Source: JALORV01 sp963712485 (GTDB taxonomy: Bacteria > Pseudomonadota > Gammaproteobacteria > Burkholderiales > Burkholderiaceae_F). From it: 64,000 nucleotides of DNA. The DNA lies in NCBI GenBank assembly GCA_963712485.1, contig CAVQID010000041.1, positions 1 through 64,000 of the forward strand, written 5' to 3'. Positions 52,337 to 61,493 of this stretch are shown piece by piece. The position numbers were made by a program, and so were the translations under genes. The stretch's first letter is position 1. Each line of letters starts with the position of its first letter. The notes under the pieces were generated by a model. That model did no database searches, was not told the DNA's origin, and was given only the letters and a program-made list of their open reading frames with translations.

Positions 52337-53713
52337 ATGCCGCACGCTTTGGTCGTTGACGACGATGCGGACACCCGCGAGATGCTGGTGCGGGTGGCGG
52401 CAGGCGAGGGTTACACCGTCGGCGAGGCCGATTCCCTGAGCGCCGCGCGGATTCAGCTGGGACGTCGTACCCCCGATGTAGTCCTCGTCGACCTCAGGCT
52501 GCCGGACGGTAACGGCATCAGCCTCGTCCGCGACCTCGACCGGCCGCTCGCCACTGACGTCGTGTTGATCACGGGCCATGCGTCGCTCGATACGGCGATC
52601 GAAGCGCTCCGCCTCGGGGCGAGTGATTATCTGACAAAGCCGTTGAATGTCGACCGGCTGATACAGTTTTTGAGACGGCAGCCGCGTACGGTCGACCTCA
52701 AGCGGGAGATCGGCGAACTGCGCGAAGAACTTCGTAGCGTCGGCCGCTTTGGCCACCTGTTCGGAAGTTCTGCGCCGATGCAGGAACTGTACGACCGCAT
52801 TGCGCGCATTGCGACCACTTCTGCACCGATCCTGCTGATCGGCGAAAAGGGATCGGGCAAGGAACTCGCGGCCCGGACGATCCACGACCTGTCGCGGCGA
52901 CGACGCGCGCCGTACCACGTGTTCGACTGCAGCGCACTGCCCACGCAGCTGATCGAGGGCGAACTCTTCGGTCGCGAGAGGAACGCGGCTATGGGGCTCG
53001 AGCATCGGCACGCCGGCATCTTGGAACGTGCACACGGCGGCACCGTCGTGCTGACCAAGATCACGACGCTGCCACTGGTCGCACAGGTCAAACTGTTGCG
53101 TTTCCTGGAGTCTGGGACGTTTGTCCCGGCGCTGGGCGTCAAGGCGGTCGCGACCGACGTGCGCATCATCGCGACCACCGACGCGAGGCCTTCGGCCGCC
53201 GTAGGGGAAGGACGCTTCCGGGAGGATCTGCTGCAGCGTCTCGAAGTGTTTCCGATCCACGTGCCGCCGCTGCGGCAGCGCGATTCGGACATTCGCATGC
53301 TGGCGCAGCGTTTCCTCGACGAGATCAATCATGCCGAAGGCACGAAGAAGCGTTTCTCCCGGGCCGCGCTGGCGCGGCTGAGCGAGCACGCCTGGCCAGG
53401 CAACGTGCGCGAACTGAAGAACTTCGTTCATCGCGCTTACCTGCATGCAGGCAGCGTCATCGACGGCGGCGAGGCAACACAGGCTGATCCGGCGGTAGAC
53501 GACACCGACGACCTCATCACGCTGCGCATCGGCATGCCGCTGGAGGAAATTGATCGCCGCGTGACGATGGCGACACTCGCACGCTGCGGCGGCGTGAAGA
53601 AGCGCGCGGCCGCGACGCTCGGCATCAGTCTGAAGACGCTTTACAACCGGCTCGAGTCCTACGCTGCCAAGCCTCCGACAGGCAATGGCGGCGTTGCGCC
53701 CGGCACGGAGTAG
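52337..53713 (+). CDS. NtrC-family response regulator with degenerate AAA+ domain
   Basis: 458 residues. The receiver domain has Asp8-10, Asp52 (VLVDLRLPDGNG) and Lys101. The AAA+ domain keeps Walker A (GEKGSGKE, 169-176), GELFGRE and a sensor/arginine-finger region (FREDLLQRLEVFPIHVPPLRQR), and the C-terminus has a Fis-type helix-turn-helix (KKRAAATLGISLKTLYNRLE). The sigma54-contacting GAFTGA loop is missing: after ELFGRE the sequence is RNAAMGLEHRHAG. The Walker B acidic pair is replaced (GGTVVLTKI for the usual hhhhDE). It probably binds DNA and responds to phosphorylation but should not activate sigma54 in the normal way. No kinase is adjacent. Confidence 0.85.
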   Translation: MPHALVVDDDADTREMLVRVAAGEGYTVGEADSLSAARIQLGRRTPDVVLVDLRLPDGNGISLVRDLDRPLATDVVLITGHASLDTAIEALRLGASDYLTKPLNVDRLIQFLRRQPRTVDLKREIGELREELRSVGRFGHLFGSSAPMQELYDRIARIATTSAPILLIGEKGSGKELAARTIHDLSRRRRAPYHVFDCSALPTQLIEGELFGRERNAAMGLEHRHAGILERAHGGTVVLTKITTLPLVAQVKLLRFLESGTFVPALGVKAVATDVRIIATTDARPSAAVGEGRFREDLLQRLEVFPIHVPPLRQRDSDIRMLAQRFLDEINHAEGTKKRFSRAALARLSEHAWPGNVRELKNFVHRAYLHAGSVIDGGEATQADPAVDDTDDLITLRIGMPLEEIDRRVTMATLARCGGVKKRAAATLGISLKTLYNRLESYAAKPPTGNGGVAPGTE

Positions 53714-53773
53714 CGGAGCACCAGATCACGGGCGCGCGGACGCGATAAGAAGAGGCTGCGCGCGGGCGCGCGA

Positions 53774-54694
53774 CTATTCCGAGCCTCCGGCCGTCTGCAA
53801 TCGATGCGGCGGCTCGTGCGGACGAGCGCGCGTATCGATCGGTTGCACCTCGAACTGACGCGCGAAAGCAACCGCCAGAAGCATCAGCTGTGAGGTGAAA
53901 TAGATCCAGACGAGGATCACGGCGAGCGAACCCGCGGCGCCATAGGCGCTGACGAATGCAGCCCGAGCCAGATACAGACCGACGAGGTACTTGCCGACCG
54001 TGAACAGGACGGCGCTGCCGACCGCGCTGATGGCGACGATCTTCCATGTCGGGGGTTCGCTCGGCAGCCAACGGACGATCGCCGCGAAGGCGGCCGTCAG
54101 CACGATGACCGACACCGCCAGGTCAAGCAGCGCGAGCAGCAGCTTGAATTCCGGAAAGCGGTCGGGGAGCCAGCCGGAAAGCGTCGCCAGCAGCGTGCTG
54201 AGCATCAGCGACATGATCAGGAGGAAGCCGAAACCAAGCACGAGGGCGAGTGCCGCGAGGCGGGCGCGCAGGAATGCCGATATCGCGGAGCGCCGATGTT
54301 CCTTGATGTGCAACATCGTATTGAGCGCATTTCGCAATTCGACCAGCACGCCGGTGGCGCCCAGCAGCAAGGTGCCGAGGCCGACAAGCCCGGCAAGTAC
54401 TCCCGTATCGGGCTTCCAGGCGCTCGTGATCATCTGCTCGAGGCTGCCGGCGGCCTGCTCACCGATGAGTCCGCTCATTTGCGTCGTGAACTCTTCACGG
54501 ACAGCGTCCATGCCGAAGACGGCGCCGGCAACGGCGGTGGCGACGACCAGCAGAGGCGCAAGCGCGAACAGCGAATAGAACGCCACCGTGGCGCCGAGTC
54601 GCGGACCGCCGTCGGCAATCCAGATCGTCACCGCGCTCCATAGCGCATTGGGCATGCGGAACAGGCGGGTCAGGCGGGGCTTGGCGTCGATCAC
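53774..54694 (-). CDS. YihY/virulence factor BrkB family membrane protein
   Basis: 306 residues with about six hydrophobic helices. Family sequences: ALWSAVTIWIADGGPRLGATVAFYSLFALAPLLVV at the N-terminus, LLGATGVLVELRNALNTML, and SAYGAAGSLAVILVWIYFTSQLMLLAVAFARQFE near the end. Function is not established (once annotated as RNase BN, which was wrong). Stop at 53774 faces the degenerate regulator gene. Confidence 0.9.
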   Translation of the reverse strand: MIDAKPRLTRLFRMPNALWSAVTIWIADGGPRLGATVAFYSLFALAPLLVVATAVAGAVFGMDAVREEFTTQMSGLIGEQAAGSLEQMITSAWKPDTGVLAGLVGLGTLLLGATGVLVELRNALNTMLHIKEHRRSAISAFLRARLAALALVLGFGFLLIMSLMLSTLLATLSGWLPDRFPEFKLLLALLDLAVSVIVLTAAFAAIVRWLPSEPPTWKIVAISAVGSAVLFTVGKYLVGLYLARAAFVSAYGAAGSLAVILVWIYFTSQLMLLAVAFARQFEVQPIDTRARPHEPPHRLQTAGGSE

Positions 54695-55024
54695 CTCGAA
54701 GTGCGGGCACGCGGTATGCCTGACTCGAACCGTGATCCAGCCTGCCCAGTTACTTGCCCTGTCACTGATCGCTCTCGGAGCATCGACGCTGCATGGCGTG
54801 CGCTACTCGAATGCTGCGGCGCCGGGCAATCCGCGCCCCCTGATCGCGAGTGGTGCCGGTGCCTCGGTGGCAAGTGCCCGCGAGCGTGCGGCCCGGATGT
54901 GTGTGTCAACCCGTACGCGCGGCCGGCACGCATCCGACTGTGCCGAGCAATAGCTTGCTCTGCCACGTGACCCCGGTGCTTCCGCGATGAGCCTGCGGCC
55001 GAGTCGCCACAGCGAGCGCCGCTG
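54695..55024. other. Divergent intergenic region
   Basis: 330 bases between the YihY gene (minus) and the AI-2E family gene (plus), so promoters for both should be here. A plus-strand frame from GTG 54732 to 54953 (VIQPAQLLALSLIALGAS...) looks like a signal peptide followed by a short tail and could be a small secreted protein; I would not rely on it. No other feature seen. Confidence 0.35.
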
Positions 55025-56209
55025 ATGGATCGCACGGCCACTCCCGAGATATCGATCAAGTCGGCGCGCGCCAACAAGGCGTTGCTGGTGCTTGCCCTCA
55101 TTGCCGCCGCCAAATTCGCGCAGACGGTGCTGCTGCCGATCGCGGTGGCGCTCGTGCTGACATTTCTTTTCTCTCCGCTGGTGCGCGCGTTGCGGAAACG
55201 CGGCATCGGCGACGCGCTGGCGGCTGCGGTTGTCGTCGGTGGCTTCGTGCTCGTTCTCGGCATTCTGGTATCGGTGCTCGCTGCGCCTGCAGCGTCATGG
55301 TGGGAAAAGGCTCCGCAGGGCATACAGCAGCTGCTTGACCGTGCCGAGCAGTGGCGCCGCACCGTTCCCTTCCTGGCACCTTCGCAGCCCCCGCGTGCAG
55401 CCGCGTCACGTACGCTCCCGCCGGCTGACCCGGTCAAGGAAAAGATCGCGAGTGAGAGCGTAGCCCTCACCGGCGCGATCCTCGTGCGGGTCGGCAACGC
55501 CGGAATCTTTGTCGCGGCAACGCTCATACTGCTGTTCTTCCTGCTGGCGTCGGAGCGATGGCTGATAAGTCGCACGATCGAGGCCGTGCCACGGCGCCGA
55601 GCGCGTGTCTCGTTGATCGGCGCGGTGCGTTCGGCGCAGCGCGACATTGCATCGTTCCTTGCGACGCAGGCGATGATCAATGCAGGCGTCGCACTGGCGA
55701 CGGGGCTCGCCTGCTGGGCGATCGGCTTGCCCAATCCCATTCTGTGGGGCTCGCTGGCTGGGATCCTTAGCTTCATTCCCTATCTCGGCCCGCTGATGAT
55801 GTTGATGACGCTGTTCCTTGCCGGTGCGCTGACCTTCGAAGCGCCGGGCGAGATGCTGATGCCTGCGCTGGCGTTCGGCGCCATCAACCTTGTCGAAAGC
55901 AACTTTGTCTCGCCGTGGGTCGTGGGTCGACGCCTAGAGCTCACTCCGCTCGCGGTGTTTCTCGCGGTGATGTTCGCCGGCTGGCTCTGGGGCATTGCCG
56001 GTGCGTTCATTGCCGTGCCGGGCCTGGTCGCGGCCCGCAGCATCGCTCGGCGGTCGAAGACTCTGCGCGTCTGGGCCACTTACCTCGATCGCGGACGCGC
56101 GGAACCGCCGAGTGTGCGGTATCTGCTGGGTCTGCGCCGGCGGGTGCGAATACCGCGCCGCGTTTCAGGCCGGCCAAACGCGGCTGCTGAACCGCGACAA
56201 CCGGTCTGA
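55025..56209 (+). CDS. AI-2E family transporter (PerM/TqsA-like)
   Basis: 394-residue membrane protein with about eight helices. Family hallmarks: VLLPIAVALVLTFLFSPLVRALRKRGI near the N-terminus, SAQRDIASFLATQAMINAGVALATGLACWAIGLPNPILWGSLAGILSFIPYLGPL, and LVESNFVSPWVVGRRLELTPLAVFLAVMFAGWLWGIAGAFIAVPGL. Some homologues export autoinducer-2, others act as Na+/H+ antiporters, so the substrate is open. Confidence 0.9.
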   Translation: MDRTATPEISIKSARANKALLVLALIAAAKFAQTVLLPIAVALVLTFLFSPLVRALRKRGIGDALAAAVVVGGFVLVLGILVSVLAAPAASWWEKAPQGIQQLLDRAEQWRRTVPFLAPSQPPRAAASRTLPPADPVKEKIASESVALTGAILVRVGNAGIFVAATLILLFFLLASERWLISRTIEAVPRRRARVSLIGAVRSAQRDIASFLATQAMINAGVALATGLACWAIGLPNPILWGSLAGILSFIPYLGPLMMLMTLFLAGALTFEAPGEMLMPALAFGAINLVESNFVSPWVVGRRLELTPLAVFLAVMFAGWLWGIAGAFIAVPGLVAARSIARRSKTLRVWATYLDRGRAEPPSVRYLLGLRRRVRIPRRVSGRPNAAAEPRQPV

Positions 56210-56497
56210 ACCCTTCACGGGCATATCGATTGCTGCGGTAGGCGAAGCCGCGCGCGTGAGTTGAACGCGCGCTATCGCAATGCTCCGCTGATTGATTCGA
56301 AAGGCTCCCGATGGGCAGGATTTCCACTGCTGAAGTTGTTTTACCGCGCTCGTTTCCCGACAAACCGAGCCCCGAGCCGAAGGATCATCCAGGCAGGATT
56401 CCCACTGAATCCGAGCCGCACCCGACCTCGCTAATGCTTGGGTCTTCCCGGCGCATACGCATCAGGGTCGTGCGCAGTTCCCGACCGACCTGATCCC

Positions 56498-56722
56498 ATG
56501 GCGAAGCGCCGGTCCTGGCCGTTCCCGGCCGCATCATCGGCACTGCGCGCCAGCAACCCGCTTCTGGACGACGTTCTGAAGCGCAACACCGCGGTTCAGG
56601 GTGAGGGCCCAGCCGACCAGCGCGGTCGCGCCGCGACCGCTCCGCGATCACGCGTCACGGCAAAGGTGAAACGCAGCTCCACGGCGCGCGTTTCGCGCAA
56701 GGGCACGGGCAGTCGCAAATGA
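56498..56722 (+). CDS. Small basic hypothetical protein coupled to the cardiolipin synthase gene
   Basis: 74 residues, MAKRRSWPFPAASSALRASN... with a strongly basic C-terminus (RSRVTAKVKRSSTARVSRKG). Its stop overlaps the next start by four bases (ATGA), which supports translation. Lysine/arginine richness suggests nucleic-acid or membrane binding, but no family is recognised. Confidence 0.45.
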   Translation: MAKRRSWPFPAASSALRASNPLLDDVLKRNTAVQGEGPADQRGRAATAPRSRVTAKVKRSSTARVSRKGTGSRK

Positions 56723-58029
56723 GCGAGCGCGCGCAAGCGCAACTGCTCAACCTCCGGCAGGCGCCGGCCGAAGGGCGGCAACCCGGCTGGTTGCGCCGGC
56801 TGCTCGACTTATGGTGGGGCACGCGAGCCCGTGCGCCGGCGCAAGGGTCGCGCTCGAGTGCAGAGCGGCGCCACGCCCGCATCCTCCGTCGGGCGCTTGG
56901 AGCGCCGGCAGTTGACGGCAACCATGCCGAAATCCTGATCGATGGTCCGCAGACCCATCGCGCGATGTTCGATGCGATCGCGGTGGCTGAAGATCACATC
57001 AATATCGAGAGCTACATCCTCGAAGACGCAGGCCCCGGGAGCGAGCTGCGGGAGCTGCTGCTGCTCAAGCGCGCTGAGGGCGTGCTGATCAATGTCATTT
57101 ATGACTCCTTCGGCTCCTGGACCACGCCAACGCGATACTTCGAGTCGCTGCGCAACGCCGGCGTGCGCCTGCTCGAATTCAATCCGATCAATCCGCTGCG
57201 ACATCCGCTGCGGTGGAGCATGCACCTGCGTGACCACCGCAAGCTTCTGGTCGTGGACGGCCGCGTGGCATTCATCGGCGGAGTCAACATCAGCAGTGTT
57301 TACTCGAGACCGCCGGCGGCAGACAAGGACGAGAGTTCGATGCGGTGGCGGGACACCCACCTTCGTATCCAGGGCCCCGTGGTCGCCGATCTGCAGCGGC
57401 TTTACCTCGACCACTGGCAGTCGCGAGGCGATTCTCCGCCACAGCCAGCGGCCTACTTTCCGCCGCTTGCGCAGGCAGGTGCGCATGCGATTGCCGTAGC
57501 CGCCTGCGCGGCAGGTCGGCGTCGCAATCCGCTCTACCGGGCGCTGCTTGCCGCGATCCGCGGTGCACAGCGCAACGTCTATATCACTGCAGCGTACTTC
57601 GTTCCGACGCGGCGACTGGTGCGCGCGCTGATTGAGGCGGCGGAGCGGGGCGTCGACGTCAGGCTGGCGCTGCCCGGTATCAGCGACGTCTGGGCGCCTC
57701 TAGCTGCCGGTCGTTCGAGGTATGGTCGCCTGTTGCAGGCGGGAGTGCGCATCTTCGAAAGACACAACGCGATCCTGCATGCGAAGACCGTCGTCATTGA
57801 CGGCGTGTGGGCGACGGCCGGTTCAAGCAACATGGACTGGCGCAGCCTGCTGCACAACGCCGAAGCCAACGTCGTCACCGTCGACGCCGAACTGGGCGCG
57901 CGTTTCGAGGAACTGTTTACGTCCGACATGCTCGAGAGCGAGGAGCTGACGCTCGAGCGCTGGTCGCAGCGTGGATGGTGGGCACGCGCGAGCGAGTGGT
58001 TCGCACGCAAGCTCGAATTCCTGCTTTAG
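56719..58029 (+). CDS. Cardiolipin synthase/phospholipase D family protein
   Basis: 436 residues with two HKD motifs: HLRDHRKLLVVDGRVAFIGGVN (first) and ILHAKTVVIDGVWATAGSSNMD (second). It also has ESYILEDAGPGSELRELLLLKRAEGV typical of ClsA/ClsB-like enzymes. It probably condenses phospholipids into cardiolipin at the inner membrane. Only weak N-terminal hydrophobicity is present, resembling ClsB rather than ClsA. Confidence 0.9.
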   Translation: MSERAQAQLLNLRQAPAEGRQPGWLRRLLDLWWGTRARAPAQGSRSSAERRHARILRRALGAPAVDGNHAEILIDGPQTHRAMFDAIAVAEDHINIESYILEDAGPGSELRELLLLKRAEGVLINVIYDSFGSWTTPTRYFESLRNAGVRLLEFNPINPLRHPLRWSMHLRDHRKLLVVDGRVAFIGGVNISSVYSRPPAADKDESSMRWRDTHLRIQGPVVADLQRLYLDHWQSRGDSPPQPAAYFPPLAQAGAHAIAVAACAAGRRRNPLYRALLAAIRGAQRNVYITAAYFVPTRRLVRALIEAAERGVDVRLALPGISDVWAPLAAGRSRYGRLLQAGVRIFERHNAILHAKTVVIDGVWATAGSSNMDWRSLLHNAEANVVTVDAELGARFEELFTSDMLESEELTLERWSQRGWWARASEWFARKLEFLL

Positions 58030-58121
58030 TTCTGGCGCGACCGGCCGCGGTGCCGCTCGTTCAGCCGGTGGCGGTCGTTACGTATCGGAAATCGGGCATT
58101 GGGGTTGCTTTGGGCTGCGTT

Positions 58122-59276
58122 GTGCGCCTGTCATACGTCACCGAAACCTATCCGCCCGAACTGAATGGAGTTGCGGGTACGGTCGCGCGTACCGTGGACT
58201 GGTTGCGCGCGCGCGGCCACGGGGTGGACTTGGTACGCCCGCGACAACCGCGAGAAGCGTTTCTCGACAGCGCCGACGAATTGCGTGTGCCTGGAGTCGG
58301 CCTGCCGATGTATCGCGGCCTTCGTTTCGGCCTGCCGATGATTGGCGGGCTGCGACGCCGATGGCGCCAACGCCGTCCCGAGGTAGTCCACATCGCGACC
58401 GAAGGTCCGCTCGGATGGGCGGCGTGCCGGGCCGCGCGCTCGCTCGGCCTGCCCGTCACGTCCGACCTCCGCACGCAGTTCGACCTTTATAGCGAGTACT
58501 ACAACCTGGGTTACCTGCGCAGGCTCGTCGACGCTCACCTGCGCCGCTTCCATAACGCGACCGATCTCACCTTCGTTCCGACAGCGGCGCTGGCGCGCGA
58601 GTTGCGCGAGCGATCGTTTCGCCACGTGTGCGTGGTCGGTCGCGGCGTGGATCCTGACCGGTTTTCTCCCCTGCATCGCAGCGACGCGTTGCGCCGATCC
58701 TGGGGAGCCGGTCCGGATGATGCCGTCGTGCTGCATGTCGGTCGACTGGCGGCCGAGAAGAACGTGGGCCTCGTGCTGCGCGCTTTTGAAGCCGCTCGCC
58801 AGCGCAGCCCGCTTGCGCGGCTGGTGGTGGTCGGCGATGGGCCATTGCGTCGCAAGCTGGAGCGCGAGGCCGGGCCGGCAGTGCTGTTCGTCGGCGAGCA
58901 GCGCGGCGAGAGGCTGTCCCAACACTACGCGTCCGCCGACATCTTCCTGTTTCCTAGCCTCACCGAGACCTTCGGCAACGTCACCCTCGAAGCCCTCGCA
59001 TCGGGCCTGGTGGTCGTTGCCTATGCCGTCGCAGCGGCGTCGGTACACGTCGCCCATGGCGTGAACGGCCTGCTGGCACAGCCCGGCGACGAAGCGCGGT
59101 TCGTTGACCTTACCGGCCGCGCCGTGGCGGAACTGGATCGACTGCAGGCCCTCCGTGGTCTGGCGCGGAGGGCCGCGGTCGCGTCGTCCTGGGACGCCGT
59201 GCTCGGCCAGTTCGAGGACAAGCTACTCGCGTTGCGCGCAACCGCACCCATGGAGGAGCACGCGTATGTCGCCTAG
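58122..59276 (+). CDS. Glycosyltransferase, GT4 family (GDP-mannose/UDP-glucose-dependent type)
   Basis: 384 residues from GTG 58122 (VRLSYVTETYPPELNGVAGTVARTVDWLRARGH), the usual start of this group. Downstream: VHIATEGPLGWAACRAARSLGLPVTSDLRTQFDLYSEYY, VVGRGVDPDRFSPLHRS, VVLHVGRLAAEKNVGLVLRAFE and the E-x7-E motif FPSLTETFGNVTLEALASGLVVV. Resembles MgtA/SqdX-like lipid glycosyltransferases. It sits between cardiolipin synthase and a PAP2 phosphatase, suggesting glycolipid synthesis. Its end overlaps the PAP2 start by 11 bases. Confidence 0.88.
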   Translation: MRLSYVTETYPPELNGVAGTVARTVDWLRARGHGVDLVRPRQPREAFLDSADELRVPGVGLPMYRGLRFGLPMIGGLRRRWRQRRPEVVHIATEGPLGWAACRAARSLGLPVTSDLRTQFDLYSEYYNLGYLRRLVDAHLRRFHNATDLTFVPTAALARELRERSFRHVCVVGRGVDPDRFSPLHRSDALRRSWGAGPDDAVVLHVGRLAAEKNVGLVLRAFEAARQRSPLARLVVVGDGPLRRKLEREAGPAVLFVGEQRGERLSQHYASADIFLFPSLTETFGNVTLEALASGLVVVAYAVAAASVHVAHGVNGLLAQPGDEARFVDLTGRAVAELDRLQALRGLARRAAVASSWDAVLGQFEDKLLALRATAPMEEHAYVA

Positions 59277-59796
59277 CGTTCTGCGCGACGTATGGGCCGA
59301 GCGCGACCGTCGCTGGGCGGAACGGCTGCACCATGCTGCGCAGCATCCGGCCTTAATCCGGCTTCTGCTCGTGGTCAGCTGGCTCGGAGACGGCATACTC
59401 TGGTACGCGATCATCGCAGCACTCGCGCTCGCAGGAGGCACGAACGGCCGCGACGTTGCAGCACAGATGCTTCTGGTCGGCGCGTTCAACCTGACGCTTT
59501 ATCTCTGGGTCAAGGGCCGGATCGGCAGGGCCCGGCCCTATGTGCAGTGCCCCGACATCCGCGCATGCGGCCGGGCGCTCGACCAGTTCAGTTTTCCTTC
59601 CGGCCATGCGCTGCATGCCACGTCGTTCAGCGTCTTGCTCGTGTCTTACTTCCCGGATACCGTCTGGGTCGTGTTACCGACGGCACTGCTCATCGGCTTA
59701 TCGCGTGTGGCGCTGGGATTGCACTACCCGAGTGACGTGGTGGCGGGCGCCGCAATGGGTGGGGTGAGCTCCGCCGTGATGCTGGCGCTTTATTAG
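59266..59796 (+). CDS. PAP2-family phosphatase
   Basis: 176-residue membrane phosphatase. The three PAP2 motifs are in place: KGRIGRARP, PSGHALHA and SRVALGLHYPSDVVAG, with four to five helices. It probably dephosphorylates undecaprenyl pyrophosphate or phosphatidate. Start ATG 59266 overlaps the glycosyltransferase end. Its stop overlaps by four bases with the end of the convergent gene at 59793. Confidence 0.9.
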   Translation: MSPSVLRDVWAERDRRWAERLHHAAQHPALIRLLLVVSWLGDGILWYAIIAALALAGGTNGRDVAAQMLLVGAFNLTLYLWVKGRIGRARPYVQCPDIRACGRALDQFSFPSGHALHATSFSVLLVSYFPDTVWVVLPTALLIGLSRVALGLHYPSDVVAGAAMGGVSSAVMLALY

Positions 59797-60392
59797 GGCT
59801 CTCGCAGGTCCGCGTCGACGAGTTGCGGTGGCTCGAGCGGGTTGAAGTCCACCCAGTCGCCATCGCGCCAGGTGCCCTCGGCGCGCTCGATGTCGTGGGC
59901 ACCGAGGCGCCGCAGCGTGTCGATCACGTGCGCCTCGTCGACGTCGCGTATGTTGACGGCCAGCATCAGGCCGCCGCGCCGCGTATCAGCGGCTTCCGGG
60001 CCGGGCTCCGGCTTCTGCGTTTCTTCCTGTTCCTCTTCGGCATCGCGCGTCCGATTCACGGCGCCCGCCAGGCCGCCGACATGGGCACCGACACCGATCA
60101 TGCCGGCAAATACGGCAGGAGCGGCCAGCGGTGCGGCAACACTCGCTGCGGCACCCACGAGTGCGCCGACGGCGGCACCGGCTGTTGCACCCGCGGCCTG
60201 ACCTTCAGGTGCTTCGTCAGCGCCGGGGTCCGCGTCCACGTCGCCGCCCAGCGGATGGGTCGCATGCTGGCCCGGCGGGTTCACATAGAAGAGCTGCAGA
60301 TCGGTCGGGGCGACGTTTTCCGCTTTGAGCGCGCCGACAATTCTTTCGCCACGTTCCTGGTCGCCCACCTTGGCCGCGATGATGGTTGCCAT
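59793..60392 (-). CDS. Hypothetical protein with central glycine-zipper segment
   Basis: 199 residues. The N-terminal part MATIIAAKVGDQERGERIVGALKAENVAPTDLQLFYVN is soluble. A central Ala/Gly-rich hydrophobic stretch (GATAGAAVGALVGAAASVAAPLAAPAVFAGMIGVGAHVGGLAGAV) can span or associate with the membrane. The C-terminal region GGLMLAVNIRDVDEAHVIDTLRRLGAHDIERAEG is predicted alpha/beta. This layout is seen in stress-associated proteins of unknown function in Burkholderiales. It has an AGGAGG close to the start. Confidence 0.7.
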   Translation of the reverse strand: MATIIAAKVGDQERGERIVGALKAENVAPTDLQLFYVNPPGQHATHPLGGDVDADPGADEAPEGQAAGATAGAAVGALVGAAASVAAPLAAPAVFAGMIGVGAHVGGLAGAVNRTRDAEEEQEETQKPEPGPEAADTRRGGLMLAVNIRDVDEAHVIDTLRRLGAHDIERAEGTWRDGDWVDFNPLEPPQLVDADLREP

Positions 60393-60438
60393 TGCTTGAC
60401 CTCCTGCAGCGTTTTGGCAAGCGCCGTTCGCGCAGGCG

Positions 60439-60468
60439 AAAAAAAACGGCCCCGCATGCGCGGGGCCG
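60439..60468 (-). terminator. Rho-independent terminator for the minus-strand glycan genes
   Basis: CGGCCCCGC-ATGC-GCGGGGCCG, a 9-bp GC stem; read on the minus strand it is followed by eight T (60439-60446). It lies 210 bp after the deacetylase stop and just before the start of the next minus-strand gene. Confidence 0.75.
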
Positions 60469-60677
60469 CTCAACCGGTGCCGACTTCGTGGGGAGGGAAG
60501 GGGGAAGGGTCGGGCACCGAACAACCTACGTTCCAGGACGATGGGTTGCACCGTTGATAAAGCAAAGGCCGTGCCGACCCGGTTCGCTCCCCGAAACAGG
60601 GGCAAGCCGGCGCTTGAATTGTGGCGTTGACCGCGTTTCTCAGTAATGTTTACTGGAACCTATTCAAAATTGGTCAT

Positions 60678-61493
60678 TTAGGCGGCGTTTGGGGTCGCGC
60701 GCCGCCCCTGTTGCAGGCTTGTGAATTTTGGCGCCGGCCGCTCCGCTTCGCTCGCTACGGCTCTGCGAACAAACTCGGCCTTTGTGACCGCGTCCCGATC
60801 TTCGAGCAACGACGCGAGCCGAGCCTGCCAGGCGTGTCGCAGGCTGTTGGACGCCGCGTCACGCGGATGCAGCGCCAGTCGAACGACGCTCGCATGGCAC
60901 TGGCGTAGCCCGGCGCTCGCCCACACCGTGGAAAGCGCCCGACGCCACGGCGTCCTCGAACTGAACGTCAGGCACGGCGCGGGTATAAACAGGCCCGCGC
61001 GCATCGCGTGGATCTGACTGAACGTTGTGACGTACTGGATCTGCGGGCAGGCCCGCACGGCTTTCCACGCCTCCGGTCCGAGCAACCAGGCTGGCGGAAC
61101 AAAGCCGAACAGCGGCCAGCGATTCGCAGCGAACCAGCGCTGACCGAGCAGCAGGCGTTCCGCTGCTTCCTGCTCGCTGAGGGCGGAAAACTCGCCTTCG
61201 CCGGCGGTATATACGCGCCGGCGAACCCAATCGAGCGCGGAGCGCGGTACGCCCAGGTCCTGATGGAAGTAGCCGTGTAGTGCCAGTTCGTTGCCTCGTG
61301 CGAGCTGGTGCGTCATCGCCTGCTCGAAGCCGCGGGCCAGCGCAGAACACTGGCCCCAGTAGGCCGGCACGACCAGCAGCGTGACCGGTATGTCGGCGAC
61401 TTCGCGGATAGCCGCAAGAACGCGCCGGCACGCGAGCCACGTGGCCGGGGCCACATCGTGCAGCGAGACGCAGAGGTAGCGAGGTTCAGGCAA
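60678..61493 (-). CDS. Polysaccharide deacetylase-like protein (DUF2334 type)
   Basis: 271 residues in the NodB-like fold. RYLCVSLHDVAPATWLACRRVLAAI near the N-terminus carries the metal Asp, GNELALHGYFHQD the HGxxH-type histidines, and FGFVPPAWLLGPEAWKAV the conserved aromatic block. A TTG start at 61493 is inferred because GGAGG lies eight bases upstream and the protein begins there (LPEPRYLCVSLHDV). The start overlaps the stop of the preceding glycosyltransferase by eight bases, so the two work together, probably on a surface glycan. Confidence 0.82.
   Translation of the reverse strand: MPEPRYLCVSLHDVAPATWLACRRVLAAIREVADIPVTLLVVPAYWGQCSALARGFEQAMTHQLARGNELALHGYFHQDLGVPRSALDWVRRRVYTAGEGEFSALSEQEAAERLLLGQRWFAANRWPLFGFVPPAWLLGPEAWKAVRACPQIQYVTTFSQIHAMRAGLFIPAPCLTFSSRTPWRRALSTVWASAGLRQCHASVVRLALHPRDAASNSLRHAWQARLASLLEDRDAVTKAEFVRRAVASEAERPAPKFTSLQQGRRATPNAA

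Noticed and set aside
54691..55776. 361-codon minus-strand frame opposite the AI-2E family gene
   Set aside because: Antisense to a conserved membrane protein and of shadow-type composition.
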